Source: Nonomuraea sp. PA05 (GTDB taxonomy: Bacteria > Actinomycetota > Actinomycetes > Streptosporangiales > Streptosporangiaceae). From it: a stretch of 64,000 nucleotides of DNA. Below are positions 47,438 through 55,643 of the stretch, piece after piece (the first letter of the stretch is position 1; each line of letters starts with the position of its first letter). The notes under the pieces were generated by a model. It searched no databases, was not told the origin of the DNA, and saw only the letters and a program-made list of their open reading frames with translations. The DNA lies in contig NZ_VSEY01000002.1 in the NCBI RefSeq assembly GCF_008086045.1, forward strand, positions 392,975 through 456,974, read 5' to 3'. The position numbers were made by a program, and so were the translations under genes.

Positions 47438-49147
47438 TCACCTGTCTGCTGCCGCCAGCCCCAGGAGCTCTTCCGCGTGCGCCCGGCCCAGCTCGGAGTC
47501 CTCCAGGCCTGCCAGCATGCGGGACAGCTCGCGTACGCGGCCCTCGTGGTTGAGCGTCACGACACCGCTGCGCACGACGCTGCCGTCGCTCGCCTTCTCG
47601 ACCACCAGATGCTGGTCGGCGAACGCCGCCACCTGCGGCAGGTGTGTGACCACAATCACCTGCGCGGTGCGGGCCAGCCTGGCCAGCCTGCGCCCGATCT
47701 CCACCGCCGCCTTACCGCCGACGCCCGCGTCCACCTCGTCGAAGACGAACGTCGGAACGGGGTCGGCGCCGGCGAAGACCACCTCGATCGCGAGCATCAC
47801 GCGGCTCAGCTCGCCGCCCGAGGCCCCCTTGTTGAGCGGCAGCGGCGGCGCGGCGGGATGCGCCGCCATCCGCAGCTCCACCTCGTCGCGCCCCTCGGGG
47901 CCGAAATCCTCGGCCTGGGTGAGCTGGACCACGACCCTGGCGTGCGGCATGGCCAGCGCGGTCAGCTCCTCGGTGACGGCCTCGCCGAATCGCTCGGCGG
48001 CGGCCTGGCGCACGTTGGTCAGCTCGGTGGCCAGCTCGGTGAGGCGGGCGGTCAGCTCGTCGTACTCGCGGGTCAGCTCGTCGATGCGCTCGTCGTCGCC
48101 CTCCAGCTCGGCCAGCCGGGCGGCGGCCTGCTGCGCCCAGGCCAGCACGCCCGCGCTGTCCTCGGCGTACTTGCGGATCAGGCTGGACAGCACCGAGCGG
48201 CGCTCCTGCACGGACGCCAGCCGCGCCGGGTCGGCCTCGATCGACTCGGCGTAGGCCGCCAGGTCGGTGGCCACGTCGGAGATGAGGTATCCGGCCTCGG
48301 CCAGCCGGTCGGCCACCCCGGCGAGCTGGGCGTCGAAGTCGCGCACCGCCTCGACGGCGGCCCGCGCCTCCCCCAGCAGCGAGATCACGTCGTGCGGGCT
48401 GCCCGCGGCCTCCATCGGGTCGCCGAGCAGCGCCGTGTGCGCGGTCGTGGCGGCGCTGCGCAGGGCGTCGGCGTGCGAGAGCCGCTCCTCCTCGCCGCGC
48501 AGCTCGTTGTCCTCGCCCGCCTTGGGATCGACCTTCTCGACCTCCTCCAGCCCGAAGCGCAGCATGTCGGCCTCCTGGGCCCGCTCCCTGGCCCTGGTGG
48601 TCAGCTCTTCGAGCTGCGCGGCGACCTGCTTGTGCCGCTTGTACGCCTGCGAGTACGCGCGCAGCGGCTTGACCAGGTCGTTGCCGGCGTAACGGTCGAG
48701 GGCGGCCCGCTGCCTGGCGGGCTGCAGCAGCCGCTGCTGGTCCATCTGCCCGTGCACCGCCACCAGGTCGTCGGCCAGGTAGGTCAGCGTGCCCACGGGC
48801 ACCGTGCGCCCGCCCAGCCACGCCCTGGACCTGCCCTCGGCCGAGACCGTACGGGAAATGATCAGCTCGCCGTCCTCGGCCTCACCGCCGATGTCCTCGA
48901 CCTGCTGGGCGACGCGCCCGCCCGGCTCGATGACCAGCGTGCCCTCCACGCTCGCCCGGTCGGCCCCCGGCCGCACGCGCGAGGGGTCGGCCCGGCCGCC
49001 GAACAGCAGCCCGAGCCCGGTCACGACCATCGTCTTGCCCGCACCCGTCTCGCCGGTGACCACGTTGAAGCCAGGCGAAAGCTCGAGCACGGCCTCGTCG
49101 ATGACGCCGAGCCCCTGGATGCGGACCTCCTCGACCCTCGGTCGCAC
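47438..49147 (-). CDS. recN: DNA repair protein RecN
   Basis: 569 residues, SMC-like ATPase of double-strand break repair. Walker A GETGAGKTMV at residues ~33-42, long coiled coils (residues ~155-215 and ~290-375), signature NKGASGGELSRVMLAIE near 445 and Walker B TFVFDEVDAGVGGKAA near 475. GTG start at 49147 begins RPRVEEVRIQGLG, matching the family. Downstream of nadK by 107 bases. No SOS-type GAACNNNNGTTC or PafBC-type box was seen just upstream. Confidence 0.96.
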   Translation of the reverse strand: MRPRVEEVRIQGLGVIDEAVLELSPGFNVVTGETGAGKTMVVTGLGLLFGGRADPSRVRPGADRASVEGTLVIEPGGRVAQQVEDIGGEAEDGELIISRTVSAEGRSRAWLGGRTVPVGTLTYLADDLVAVHGQMDQQRLLQPARQRAALDRYAGNDLVKPLRAYSQAYKRHKQVAAQLEELTTRARERAQEADMLRFGLEEVEKVDPKAGEDNELRGEEERLSHADALRSAATTAHTALLGDPMEAAGSPHDVISLLGEARAAVEAVRDFDAQLAGVADRLAEAGYLISDVATDLAAYAESIEADPARLASVQERRSVLSSLIRKYAEDSAGVLAWAQQAAARLAELEGDDERIDELTREYDELTARLTELATELTNVRQAAAERFGEAVTEELTALAMPHARVVVQLTQAEDFGPEGRDEVELRMAAHPAAPPLPLNKGASGGELSRVMLAIEVVFAGADPVPTFVFDEVDAGVGGKAAVEIGRRLARLARTAQVIVVTHLPQVAAFADQHLVVEKASDGSVVRSGVVTLNHEGRVRELSRMLAGLEDSELGRAHAEELLGLAAADR

Positions 49148-49254
49148 TGCCCACTCCCGTTCACTGCCGTGTCTGACGCCGCTGCCTTCGACGGACCGCT
49201 CGCGGGCGGCCCGTCACTGCCCACGTGATCCTACGCGCTCTTATCTCCATTCAC

Positions 49255-50184
49255 TCAGGGTCGCGCCCTTCCGCGCCACCCCTGGACAGGAAGCTCGAAC
49301 TTGGCCACCAACCGGTCGGTGAACGGCGCGCCGGTGCTCTCCACACCGTGCAGCCGCGCCAGGCGCACCGGCTCGGCGCCCCGGCGGACCTCGACCCGGG
49401 TTCCGGACGGGAGTTCGAATCTGCGCCTTCCATCACACCACAGAACCCCGCCCGGCGTGTCCGGCAGGATCTCCACGGCCAGCGTGGAGCGGGGCGAGAC
49501 GACCAGCGGCTTGGCGAACAGCGCGTGCGCGCTGATGGGCACCATGAGCAACGCCTCCACCTCAGGCCAGACGACGGGCCCGCCTGCGGAGAACGCGTAC
49601 GCGGTGGAGCCTGTGGGAGTGGCGCAGATCACCCCGTCGCACCCCCACCTGGACAGCGGCCGGCCGTCGATCTCGGCGACGACCTCCAGCATGCGCTCCT
49701 GCTTCTCGACGGTGGCCTCGTTCAGCGCCCAGGTGTCGGCCAGGACCCGGCCGTTCTGCCGGGCGAGAACATCGACCGTCATCCGCTCCTCGACGTCGTA
49801 GCGGCCGGCCACGACGCTGTCGACCGCCGCCGCCAGGTCGGCCACCTCGGCCTCGGCCAGGAACCCGACGTGCCCCAGGTTGACGCCCAGCAGCGGGGTG
49901 CCCGCGGGCCTGGCCAGCTCGGCGGCGCGCAGCAGCGACCCGTCGCCGCCTAGCACGATCATGACCTCGGCGTCCTTGGCGGCGCCCGGATCGGCGGGCA
50001 CCGCCTCGGCCCCGCCGCAGCCGATCTCCTCGCACTCGGTGTCGAGCACCCTGACGGTGATCCCGGCGTCGACCAGCCGGTTGATCACCAGCCGGGCACT
50101 CTCGACGGCGGCGCCGCGCCCGGTGTGCACGGCGACCAGCACGGTGCGATTCCCTGCGGCCCGATTCACTGCGGCCCGATTCAT
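49255..50184 (-). CDS. nadK: NAD kinase
   Basis: 309 residues; phosphorylates NAD to NADP. The GGDGSLLRAA motif is at residues ~78-87, NLGHVGFLAE near 101 and the second NE/D site TPTGSTAYAFSAGGP near 190. The N-terminus MNRAAVNRAAGNR is encoded by a 15-base repeat, giving several possible starts before TVLVAVHTGR where conservation begins. Overlaps tlyA by four bases in the tlyA-nadK-recN order shared with Mycobacterium. Confidence 0.96.
   Translation of the reverse strand: MNRAAVNRAAGNRTVLVAVHTGRGAAVESARLVINRLVDAGITVRVLDTECEEIGCGGAEAVPADPGAAKDAEVMIVLGGDGSLLRAAELARPAGTPLLGVNLGHVGFLAEAEVADLAAAVDSVVAGRYDVEERMTVDVLARQNGRVLADTWALNEATVEKQERMLEVVAEIDGRPLSRWGCDGVICATPTGSTAYAFSAGGPVVWPEVEALLMVPISAHALFAKPLVVSPRSTLAVEILPDTPGGVLWCDGRRRFELPSGTRVEVRRGAEPVRLARLHGVESTGAPFTDRLVAKFELPVQGWRGRARP
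50146..50184 (-). repeat. 15-bp repeat at the nadK start
   Basis: Three copies of a unit AATCGGGCCGCAGTG (minus strand), the last degenerate, create in-frame ATG and GTG start candidates (50184, 50169) with NRAAV/NRAAG peptide repeats. Confidence 0.6.
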
Positions 50185-50993
50185 TGCGGCCCTTCCGCGA
50201 CGGCACGCTGGATGTCGGCGTCGGGGTCGGCGACCTGCGGCGCGCCCTCCCCCTTACCCATCCAGAGCAGATACTCCACATTTCCCGACGGCCCCGGCAG
50301 CGGGCTGGCGGTCACGCCGCGCACGCTCAGCCCCAGCTCCAGCGCCTTGGCCGCGGCGTCGCGCACCGAGCGCGCGCGCAGCTCGGGATCCCGCACGACG
50401 CCGCCCGCCCCGACGAGGTCCTTGCCCACCTCGAACTGCGGTTTCACCAGCATCACGAAGTCGGCCTGCGGCGCGGCCACCCCGGCCAGCGCGGGCAGCA
50501 CGAGCCGCAGCGAGATGAACGACAGGTCGCCCACGATCAGCGCCGGCGGCTCGCCGACCATCTCGGGGGTCAGGTCGCGCACGTTGACGCGCTCCATCAC
50601 GGTCACGCGCTCGTCGTTGCGCAGCGACCAGGCGAGCTGCCCGTAACCGACGTCCACGGCCAGCACGTGCGCCGCGCCGCGGCGCAGCAGCACGTCGGTG
50701 AACCCGCCCGTGGACGCGCCCGCGTCGAGGCAGCGGCGGCCCGCCACCTCCAGGGTTTCGAACGTGTCGAGCGCGCCGAGCAGCTTGTGCGCTCCGCGCG
50801 AAACGTAGTCGGGCCCGTCGTCCGAGGCGGCCACGACGATGGCGGAGGCGGTGTCGACCTGGGTGGCCGGCTTGCGGGCCCGCTGGCCGCCGACGCTGAC
50901 CCGGCCGTCCTCGATGAGCTGCGCGGCCTGCTCCCGCGAACGGGCCATGCCGCGGCGGACGAGCTCGCTGTCGAGACGGATCCTGCGACTCAC
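50181..50993 (-). CDS. tlyA: TlyA family rRNA methyltransferase
   Basis: 270 residues. N-terminal S4 RNA-binding domain (LDSELVRRGMARSREQAAQLI), then an FtsJ/RrmJ-like methyltransferase with SRGAHKL, LDAGASTGGFTDVLL (SAM site, near 88) and DLSFISLR; the catalytic Lys-Asp-Lys-Glu set is plausible (VKPQFEVG). In mycobacteria TlyA makes 2'-O-methyl marks on 16S and 23S rRNA that determine capreomycin sensitivity. Overlaps both neighbours by four bases. Confidence 0.95.
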   Translation of the reverse strand: MSRRIRLDSELVRRGMARSREQAAQLIEDGRVSVGGQRARKPATQVDTASAIVVAASDDGPDYVSRGAHKLLGALDTFETLEVAGRRCLDAGASTGGFTDVLLRRGAAHVLAVDVGYGQLAWSLRNDERVTVMERVNVRDLTPEMVGEPPALIVGDLSFISLRLVLPALAGVAAPQADFVMLVKPQFEVGKDLVGAGGVVRDPELRARSVRDAAAKALELGLSVRGVTASPLPGPSGNVEYLLWMGKGEGAPQVADPDADIQRAVAEGPQ

Positions 50994-51169
50994 CGGACGG
51001 ACTCTCCCGGCGTCGTCCCGTCCACGGCGGCGAGGGTGCTCTCCAGCGCGGAGAACGCCTCGTCGAAGACCGCGACGTGCTCGCTCACGGGCAGCTCGCC
51101 CAGCCGCCCGAGGCCGGCCACGATGGCGTCGACCCGCTCGTCACCGGTCTCCTCCGGCACCACACTCAT
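50990..51169 (-). CDS. small conserved protein upstream of tlyA
   Basis: 59 residues: MSVVPEETGDERVDAIVAGL, then LGELPVSEHVAVFDEAF, ending at a TGA that overlaps the tlyA start by four bases. The same short acidic helix-rich protein, with the PV(S/A)EHVAVF core, recurs before tlyA in many actinobacteria as I recall. No function is known. It is a real gene by position, overlap and start context. Confidence 0.75.
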   Translation of the reverse strand: MSVVPEETGDERVDAIVAGLGRLGELPVSEHVAVFDEAFSALESTLAAVDGTTPGESVR

Positions 51170-51295
51170 GACTCGACCGTAACGCCTCCCGCGAGCGGCC
51201 GGGACCTTGGCAGGCGTGTCACGCGTTGAAGCACATACGGGGGTGCTACTGATGTGGAACGCTACCGTCCGCAAAGGGAAGAAAGGATGCGCATC

Positions 51296-51643
51296 ATGGC
51301 AAGCGTCGAGGAGTGCCGGGCGGCACTGGTCAAGCTCGTCGCACAGTTCGACGAGATCGACGAGGCGGACCGTGCCAAACACGTGGTCGAGCGCACGGTC
51401 AGCTGCCGGGTGTCCGACCTCGACGTGATCTTCTACGGCCGGCTGCACCACGGGGGGCTGGACCCGTTCACGGAGCAGCCGCCGGCGGACGGCAAGGCCG
51501 CGGACGTCAAGCTCACGATCGTGAGCGACGATCTGATCGCACTGGTCGACGGGGAGCTCGATCTGGCCCGGGCGCTGCTCGGGGGGCGGGTGAAGATCGA
51601 CGCGAGCTTCGGCGACCTGCTGCGCCTGCGCCGGCTGATCTGA
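51296..51643 (+). CDS. SCP2 sterol-binding domain protein
   Basis: 115 residues forming a single SCP2-like lipid-binding domain: SCRVSDLDVIFYGRLHHGGL, VKLTIVSDDLIALVDGELDL and ALLGGRVKIDASFGDLLRLR are the strands and helices expected. ATG 51296 (ASVEECRAAL follows) is preferred with GAAAGG eight bases upstream; ATG 51287, three codons earlier, is an alternative. Likely binds a fatty-acyl or isoprenoid ligand in the cytosol. Divergent from the tlyA operon. Confidence 0.82.
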   Translation: MASVEECRAALVKLVAQFDEIDEADRAKHVVERTVSCRVSDLDVIFYGRLHHGGLDPFTEQPPADGKAADVKLTIVSDDLIALVDGELDLARALLGGRVKIDASFGDLLRLRRLI

Positions 51644-51680
51644 ACGTCCGGCCGGGCGTCCCAGGGCCTCGGCCGGACTC

Positions 51681-51721
51681 TTGACGCGTCCCGTCGCCCA
51701 AATATTTAATGAAGTCATTAA
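51681..51721 (+). promoter_or_regulatory. promoter and overlapping operator of the DrrAB-type exporter
   Basis: TTGACG (51681-51686), 18 bases, TTTAAT (51705-51710). Overlapping the -10 is TTAATG-AAGT-CATTAA (51706-51721), a perfect 6-base inverted repeat in an A+T-rich patch, a typical site for a MarR/PadR/TetR-type repressor; none is encoded adjacent. Confidence 0.6.
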
Positions 51722-51745
51722 CTATTATGCGACGGATGAAGCACC

Positions 51746-52501
51746 ATGGGTCTGATCATCGACGCCCGCCACCTCACCCGCGCCTTCGGCACCGACCCGC
51801 CGGCCGTCGCCCTGGACGCCCTGGCGATCCGTCCCGGCGAGATCTTCGGCCTCCTCGGCCCGAACGGCGCGGGCAAGACGACCACGATCAGGATGCTCGC
51901 CACCCTCCTGCCGCCGAGCGGGGGCACCGCACGCGTGTGCGGGTTCGACGTGGTGCGGGCGGCCTCCGAGGTACGCGCCCGCATCGGCTACGTGACCCAG
52001 CAGGTCTCCCCGATGGGCCACTACCTGCTGACCGGCAGGGAGAAGGCCGAGATCGAGGCGGCCCTGTACCACGTGCCGAGGCGGCGGCTGAAGGCCAGGG
52101 TCGCCGAGGCCCTCGACCTCGTCGGCCTCACCCGCCACGCCGACCGGCCCGTCCAGCACTACTCGGGCGGCATGCAGAAACGCCTCGACCTCGCCTGCGG
52201 CCTCCTGCACCGGCCCGAACTGCTGATTCTCGACGAGCCCACCCTCGGCCTGGACGTGCAGTCACGCCACCACGTCTGGGAGCACGTCCGCGCCCTGTGC
52301 GACGCCGGCATGACCGTGCTCCTGGCCACCAACTACCTGGACGAGGCCGACCGCCTCTGCGACCGGCTCACGATCCTCGACGACGGCCGCCAGGTCGTCA
52401 CGGGCACGCCCGCCGAACTGAAGGCCGCGCTGGACGCCTCGTCCCTCGACGAGGTGTTCCTCCGCCACACCGGGCACGCACTGCGGGAGGAGCCGCGCTG
52501 A
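51746..52501 (+). CDS. ABC transporter ATP-binding protein (DrrA-like)
   Basis: 251 residues. Walker A GPNGAGKTTTIR at residues ~36-47, Q-loop VTQQVSPM, signature YSGGMQKRLDLA near 140 and Walker B LLILDEPTLGLD near 160; the C-terminal VTGTPAELKAAL/SLDEVFLRHTG segment is the regulatory part of DrrA-type exporters. Drives an efflux pump for drugs or lipids. TGATG junction with the permease. Confidence 0.92.
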   Translation: MGLIIDARHLTRAFGTDPPAVALDALAIRPGEIFGLLGPNGAGKTTTIRMLATLLPPSGGTARVCGFDVVRAASEVRARIGYVTQQVSPMGHYLLTGREKAEIEAALYHVPRRRLKARVAEALDLVGLTRHADRPVQHYSGGMQKRLDLACGLLHRPELLILDEPTLGLDVQSRHHVWEHVRALCDAGMTVLLATNYLDEADRLCDRLTILDDGRQVVTGTPAELKAALDASSLDEVFLRHTGHALREEPR

Positions 52502-53277
52502 TGTGGTCGCAGGAAGTGCTGGCGCTGTCGCGCCGCTGGCTGCTCATGACGCTGCGGGAACGCCTGAACCTGCTGTTCAGCGTCCTCCAACCGGCCGTAT
52601 GGCTGGTCTTCTTCGCCGGCGGCATGGGCGGCGCGGTGGACGCCCGCGTCGTCGGGACGGACGACTACATCGCCTTCGCGGTGCCGGGGGTCATCGCGTT
52701 CACCGTGGTGGGCAACGGGGTGACGGCGGCCATGCCGCTGCTGTTCGACAAGGAGACGGGGTACCTGGACAAGCTGCTCAGCATGCCGATCAGGCGCAGC
52801 TCGCTGATCGTGTCGCGGTTCGTGTTCCAGGTGGGGCTGAACTCGGCGCAGGTGCTGGTGATCCTGCTCGTGGCGCTCGCCCTGGGTGTGCGTCCGGCCG
52901 CCGGGCCTTTCGGAGTACTGGCCATCCTGGTCGCCACGGGGCTGCTCACCCTGGCGCTGACGGCCGCGGCGATGACCCTGGCCTGCGCGGTGCCTTCGCA
53001 CGGGACGTTCTTCGCCGTCACAGGGTTCGTTTCGTTGCCGCTGCTGTTCATGAGCAACGCGTTCGTTCCGCTGTCTGCGATGCCTGGGTGGATGGAGGGG
53101 GTGGCTCGGGTCAATCCGCTCACGTACGCGATCGAGGCGATTCGGGTGCTGGTGTTGCGGGGGTGGGGCGGTGGGGTGGTGGGTTCGTCGCTGGGGGTGC
53201 TGGCTCTGGCGTCGGCCCTGCTCCTGGCGATCGGCGCCTGGCAGTTCACCCGCCAGACCAGCCACCGCACCACCTGA
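52501..53277 (+). CDS. ABC-2 type transporter permease (DrrB-like)
   Basis: 258 residues with six membrane helices. N-terminal amphipathic part (SRRWLLMTLRERLNLL), then LLSMPIRRSSLIVSRF coupling helix and the ABC-2 signature FVSLPLLFMSNAFVPLSAMPGWM near 180. Start ATG 52501 shares a base with the ATPase stop. Forms a pump with the upstream ATPase; substrate unknown. Followed by a tandem-repeat intergenic region. Confidence 0.9.
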   Translation: MWSQEVLALSRRWLLMTLRERLNLLFSVLQPAVWLVFFAGGMGGAVDARVVGTDDYIAFAVPGVIAFTVVGNGVTAAMPLLFDKETGYLDKLLSMPIRRSSLIVSRFVFQVGLNSAQVLVILLVALALGVRPAAGPFGVLAILVATGLLTLALTAAAMTLACAVPSHGTFFAVTGFVSLPLLFMSNAFVPLSAMPGWMEGVARVNPLTYAIEAIRVLVLRGWGGGVVGSSLGVLALASALLLAIGAWQFTRQTSHRTT

Positions 53278-53571
53278 CCCCCCGGCCTCTTTTCACCCGG
53301 CCCGACCAGCCACCTCCATCCCGCCCCGCCACTCGCCAGGCCAGGCACCACTTCGCCCGCCGCTCACCCGATCGCCTTTTAGGCCCGCCCGCCGCTCCCC
53401 CGATCACCTTCTAGGCCCGCCCGCCGCTCACCCGATCACCTTCTATGCCCGCCCGCCGCTCACCCCGCCCGGCCAGGCCCTCTTCACTCGCCCGCCCCTC
53501 GCCCGGCCCGACCGGGCACCACTTCACCCCGCCCGCCGCTCGCCCGGCCCGGCAGCTCTCAGCCCCGCCCC
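53278..53571. repeat. 294-bp intergenic region with 32-bp tandem repeat
   Basis: From about 53354 to 53464 there are 3.5 copies of a 32-bp unit (CGCCCGCCGCTCACCCGATC + ACCTTCTAGGCC), with copy starts at 53386, 53418 and 53450. The rest is Pro-codon-like CCG/GCC-rich filler between the convergent permease and HAD genes. No gene is supportable. Confidence 0.75.
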
Positions 53572-54543
53572 CTACCCCACCCGATCGAGGACCGGCTTGA
53601 CCGCGTCCTCCTCAACCCTCCCCTCACCCGCCACCGCCCAGGCGGCATCACAAGCAGCCCTCAACCCATCGATCCGGCTGCCCTCCCCCTCAAGACGCAG
53701 CACCCCGTCCCGCCACTCGGCCCGCCATCCCCCACAAGCCCCATCCCGCACCTCGGGATAAGGCACAAGCAAGGCCCCCAAATCCTCCCCGACATACGTG
53801 GGCCGATGCCGAGGCTCAGCAGTCAGCACATCAACCGCCGCCGCCACCCCGGTCAAGACCAGCACACTCTCGACCCCCGCGTTCGAGGCCCCTTCGATAT
53901 CGGTATCAAGCCGATCCCCGACAACGAGCGGCCGCCGCGCCCCCGTACGAATCATCGACTCCCGGTGCAAAGGCGGATCCGGCTTACCGGCATAAATCGG
54001 CTCAACCCCGGTAGCATGCGCGATCACTCGCACCATCGCCCCGTTCCCCGGCAATTCCCCTCGCCCGGTCGGCATGGTGCTGTCAGCATTGGACGCCACG
54101 AACAACGCCCCCTGCCGCACCGCCAGCGCCCCCTCCGACAGCAGCCCGTACGACAACCCGGGCGCGATCCCCTGCACCACCGCGACAGGCGACTCGGCAG
54201 CCGTCGAAACAGGCCGCAGCCCCCGATCCCGCACCGCCAGCCGCAATCCGGACCCACCGACCACGAGCACCTTCGCACCGGCCGGCACCCGCTCCGCGAT
54301 CAACCGCGCGGCCGCCTGCGCCGAGGTCACCACGTCCTCGGCCGAGGCAGGCACACCCAGCTCCCGCAGATGAGCGGAGATCGCCGCCGGCGTGCGTGAG
54401 GCGTTGTTCGTGACGTACGCCAGCCGCGCACCTCGCCGCTGCGCCTCCTCCAGCGCCTCCGGAGCCCCTGGCACCGCGTGACTGCCCAGATAAACCACCC
54501 CGTCGAGGTCGAGCAGCAGGGTGTCATAGCCGTCGATCAGCAC
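53572..54543 (-). CDS. HAD-IIA family sugar/nucleotide phosphatase
   Basis: 323 residues. HAD motif I LLLDLDGVVYLG at ~9-20, motif II YVTNNASRTP near 43, cap region GGDxxx-like GVEPIYAGKPDPPLH and motif IV VVGDRLDTDIEGASNAG near 210. NagD-like; homologues occupy the Rv1692 position near tlyA. The C-terminal ~60 residues are an extra helical domain found in actinobacterial members. GTG 54543 starts LIDGYDT. It shares its promoter region with the TipAS gene; the dyad at 54564-54580 is 21 bases upstream of its start. Confidence 0.9.
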   Translation of the reverse strand: MLIDGYDTLLLDLDGVVYLGSHAVPGAPEALEEAQRRGARLAYVTNNASRTPAAISAHLRELGVPASAEDVVTSAQAAARLIAERVPAGAKVLVVGGSGLRLAVRDRGLRPVSTAAESPVAVVQGIAPGLSYGLLSEGALAVRQGALFVASNADSTMPTGRGELPGNGAMVRVIAHATGVEPIYAGKPDPPLHRESMIRTGARRPLVVGDRLDTDIEGASNAGVESVLVLTGVAAAVDVLTAEPRHRPTYVGEDLGALLVPYPEVRDGACGGWRAEWRDGVLRLEGEGSRIDGLRAACDAAWAVAGEGRVEEDAVKPVLDRVG

Positions 54544-54558
54544 AACGCCTCTTCCCGT

Positions 54559-54589
54559 TTGACTCTCACGTTGCGTGAGACTTTAGCGT
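54559..54589 (+). promoter_or_regulatory. MerR-type promoter of the TipAS gene
   Basis: TTGACT (54559-54564), 19-base spacer, TAGCGT (54584-54589). Between them lies a perfect dyad TCTCACG-TTG-CGTGAGA (54564-54580). An over-long spacer with a centred dyad is the design used by MerR-family activators such as TipAL and SoxR. Confidence 0.65.
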
Positions 54590-54621
54590 CGCCCCCGTAC
54601 CCACCCAGAGAAGGGACGACC

Positions 54622-55062
54622 ATGTCGGCCAACCTCAACCTCACCGCCGAGGACCGCGCCGAACTCTTCGGCGACTTCGACCCGGACACCCACGCCGCCG
54701 AGGCGGAGCAACGCTGGGGCGGCACGGACGCATGGGCGGACGCCAAGCGCCGCTCGTCCTCCTACACCAAGCAGGACTGGCAGCGCTTCAAAGCGGAGGC
54801 GAGCGACCTCGGCACCCGCCTCGCGAACGCCCTCCGCTCGGGCGCCCCAGCAGACGGCGACGTGGCCATGGACCTGGCGGAAGAACATCGTGCCCACATC
54901 TCCCGCTGGTTCTACGAGTGCACCTACGAGATCCACCGCGGCCTCGGAGACCTGTACGTCTCAGATCCCCGCTTCACCACCTCCCTCGACGCCACCACCC
55001 CCGGCCTGGCCGCCTACCTCCGCTCCGCCATCACCGCCAACGCCCAGCGCCACGACACCTGA
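54622..55062 (+). CDS. stand-alone TipAS-like antibiotic-recognition domain protein
   Basis: 146 residues equal to the drug-binding half of the MerR regulator TipAL: FGDFDPDTHAAEAEQRWGGT, SSSYTKQDWQRFKAEA, then HISRWFYECTYEIHRGLGDL and LYVSDPRFTTSLDATTPGLAAYL. The single Cys in FYECTYEIH aligns, from memory, with a TipAS cysteine in the thiopeptide-binding cleft. There is no MerR helix-turn-helix in the upstream DNA (which is the HAD gene on the other strand). ATG 54622 has AAGGGA upstream. Likely sequesters a cyclic thiopeptide or other hydrophobic drug. Confidence 0.87.
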   Translation: MSANLNLTAEDRAELFGDFDPDTHAAEAEQRWGGTDAWADAKRRSSSYTKQDWQRFKAEASDLGTRLANALRSGAPADGDVAMDLAEEHRAHISRWFYECTYEIHRGLGDLYVSDPRFTTSLDATTPGLAAYLRSAITANAQRHDT

Positions 55063-55643
55063 CCCACCACCCCTCAGCCCACGCCTCCGGGTCGTACGGG
55101 CCCTCAACATCCCAACCTCGCAACCCCGTAACCGAGAACCGAACCCGGGTGCCGATATCGAATTCGCCTAGTAGTCGCCCTTCGTGGAGTACTGCGTGTG
55201 CCGCCCGAGGGCCCGGCGCGAGAGCGCGCCCAAAGCGGCTCATGCGGACTGCCACCCAGGAGCGTGAGAAGGTGCCGTCCGGCCTCATGCGGCTCAGGGC
55301 AGGATGTGGTGCGGTGCTGCGCGCGGCTCGGACGGGACCCGATGCGGCGCTGCACGCAGTCCGGAACGGAACTCGCCGCGATGCTTCGTACAGCCCGGAA
55401 CGTGATGCGGTGCTTCGTACAGCCCGGAACGTGATGCGGTGCTTCGTACAGCCCGGAACGTGATGCGGTGCTGCGTGCAGTCAAGGGCGAGATGTGATGC
55501 GATTCTGGGGCGAGATGCGGTGTGGCGGAGCTACGTGCGTTCCGTGACCTGAGGTGCGGCTGTTGCGTCGCGCAGGTAGCCGGACGGACCCATCCAAGCC
55601 AGCCACCCCGGCCCCCACACCGACCCCGCGCTCAAACACCCGC
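55063..55643. repeat. 581-bp intergenic region with perfect 29-bp tandem repeat
   Basis: Three perfect, abutting copies of a 29-bp unit (TGCTTCGTACAGCCCGGAAC + GTGATGCGG) occupy 55382-55468, with degenerate copies of GATGCGGTGCTGCG-type sequence on both sides (about 55290-55560). The left part (55090-55180) includes ACCCGGGTGCCGATATCGAA, which is unlike the rest. No gene is supportable between the convergent TipAS and TPR genes. Confidence 0.75.

Noticed and set aside
49148..49254. LexA or PafBC box searched for upstream of recN
   Set aside because: Neither GAACNNNNGTTC nor TTGTCRGTG-N8-TAnnnT is present; recN is probably read from the tlyA-nadK unit.
53354..53464. 32-bp repeats considered as a CRISPR array
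   Set aside because: Units are directly adjacent with no unique spacers.
55100..55180. Possible tRNA remnant (ACCCGGGTGCC with a TTCG-like loop on the minus strand)
   Set aside because: No 7-bp acceptor stem, anticodon arm or CCA end can be built around it on either strand.
55031..55288. Minus-strand open frame of 85 codons with a protein-like stretch
   Set aside because: No start context, overlaps the TipAS gene end and repeat DNA; the stretch is too short to support a gene.
55382..55468. 29-bp repeats considered as a CRISPR array
   Set aside because: Copies abut without spacers and there are no cas genes nearby; it is a minisatellite.
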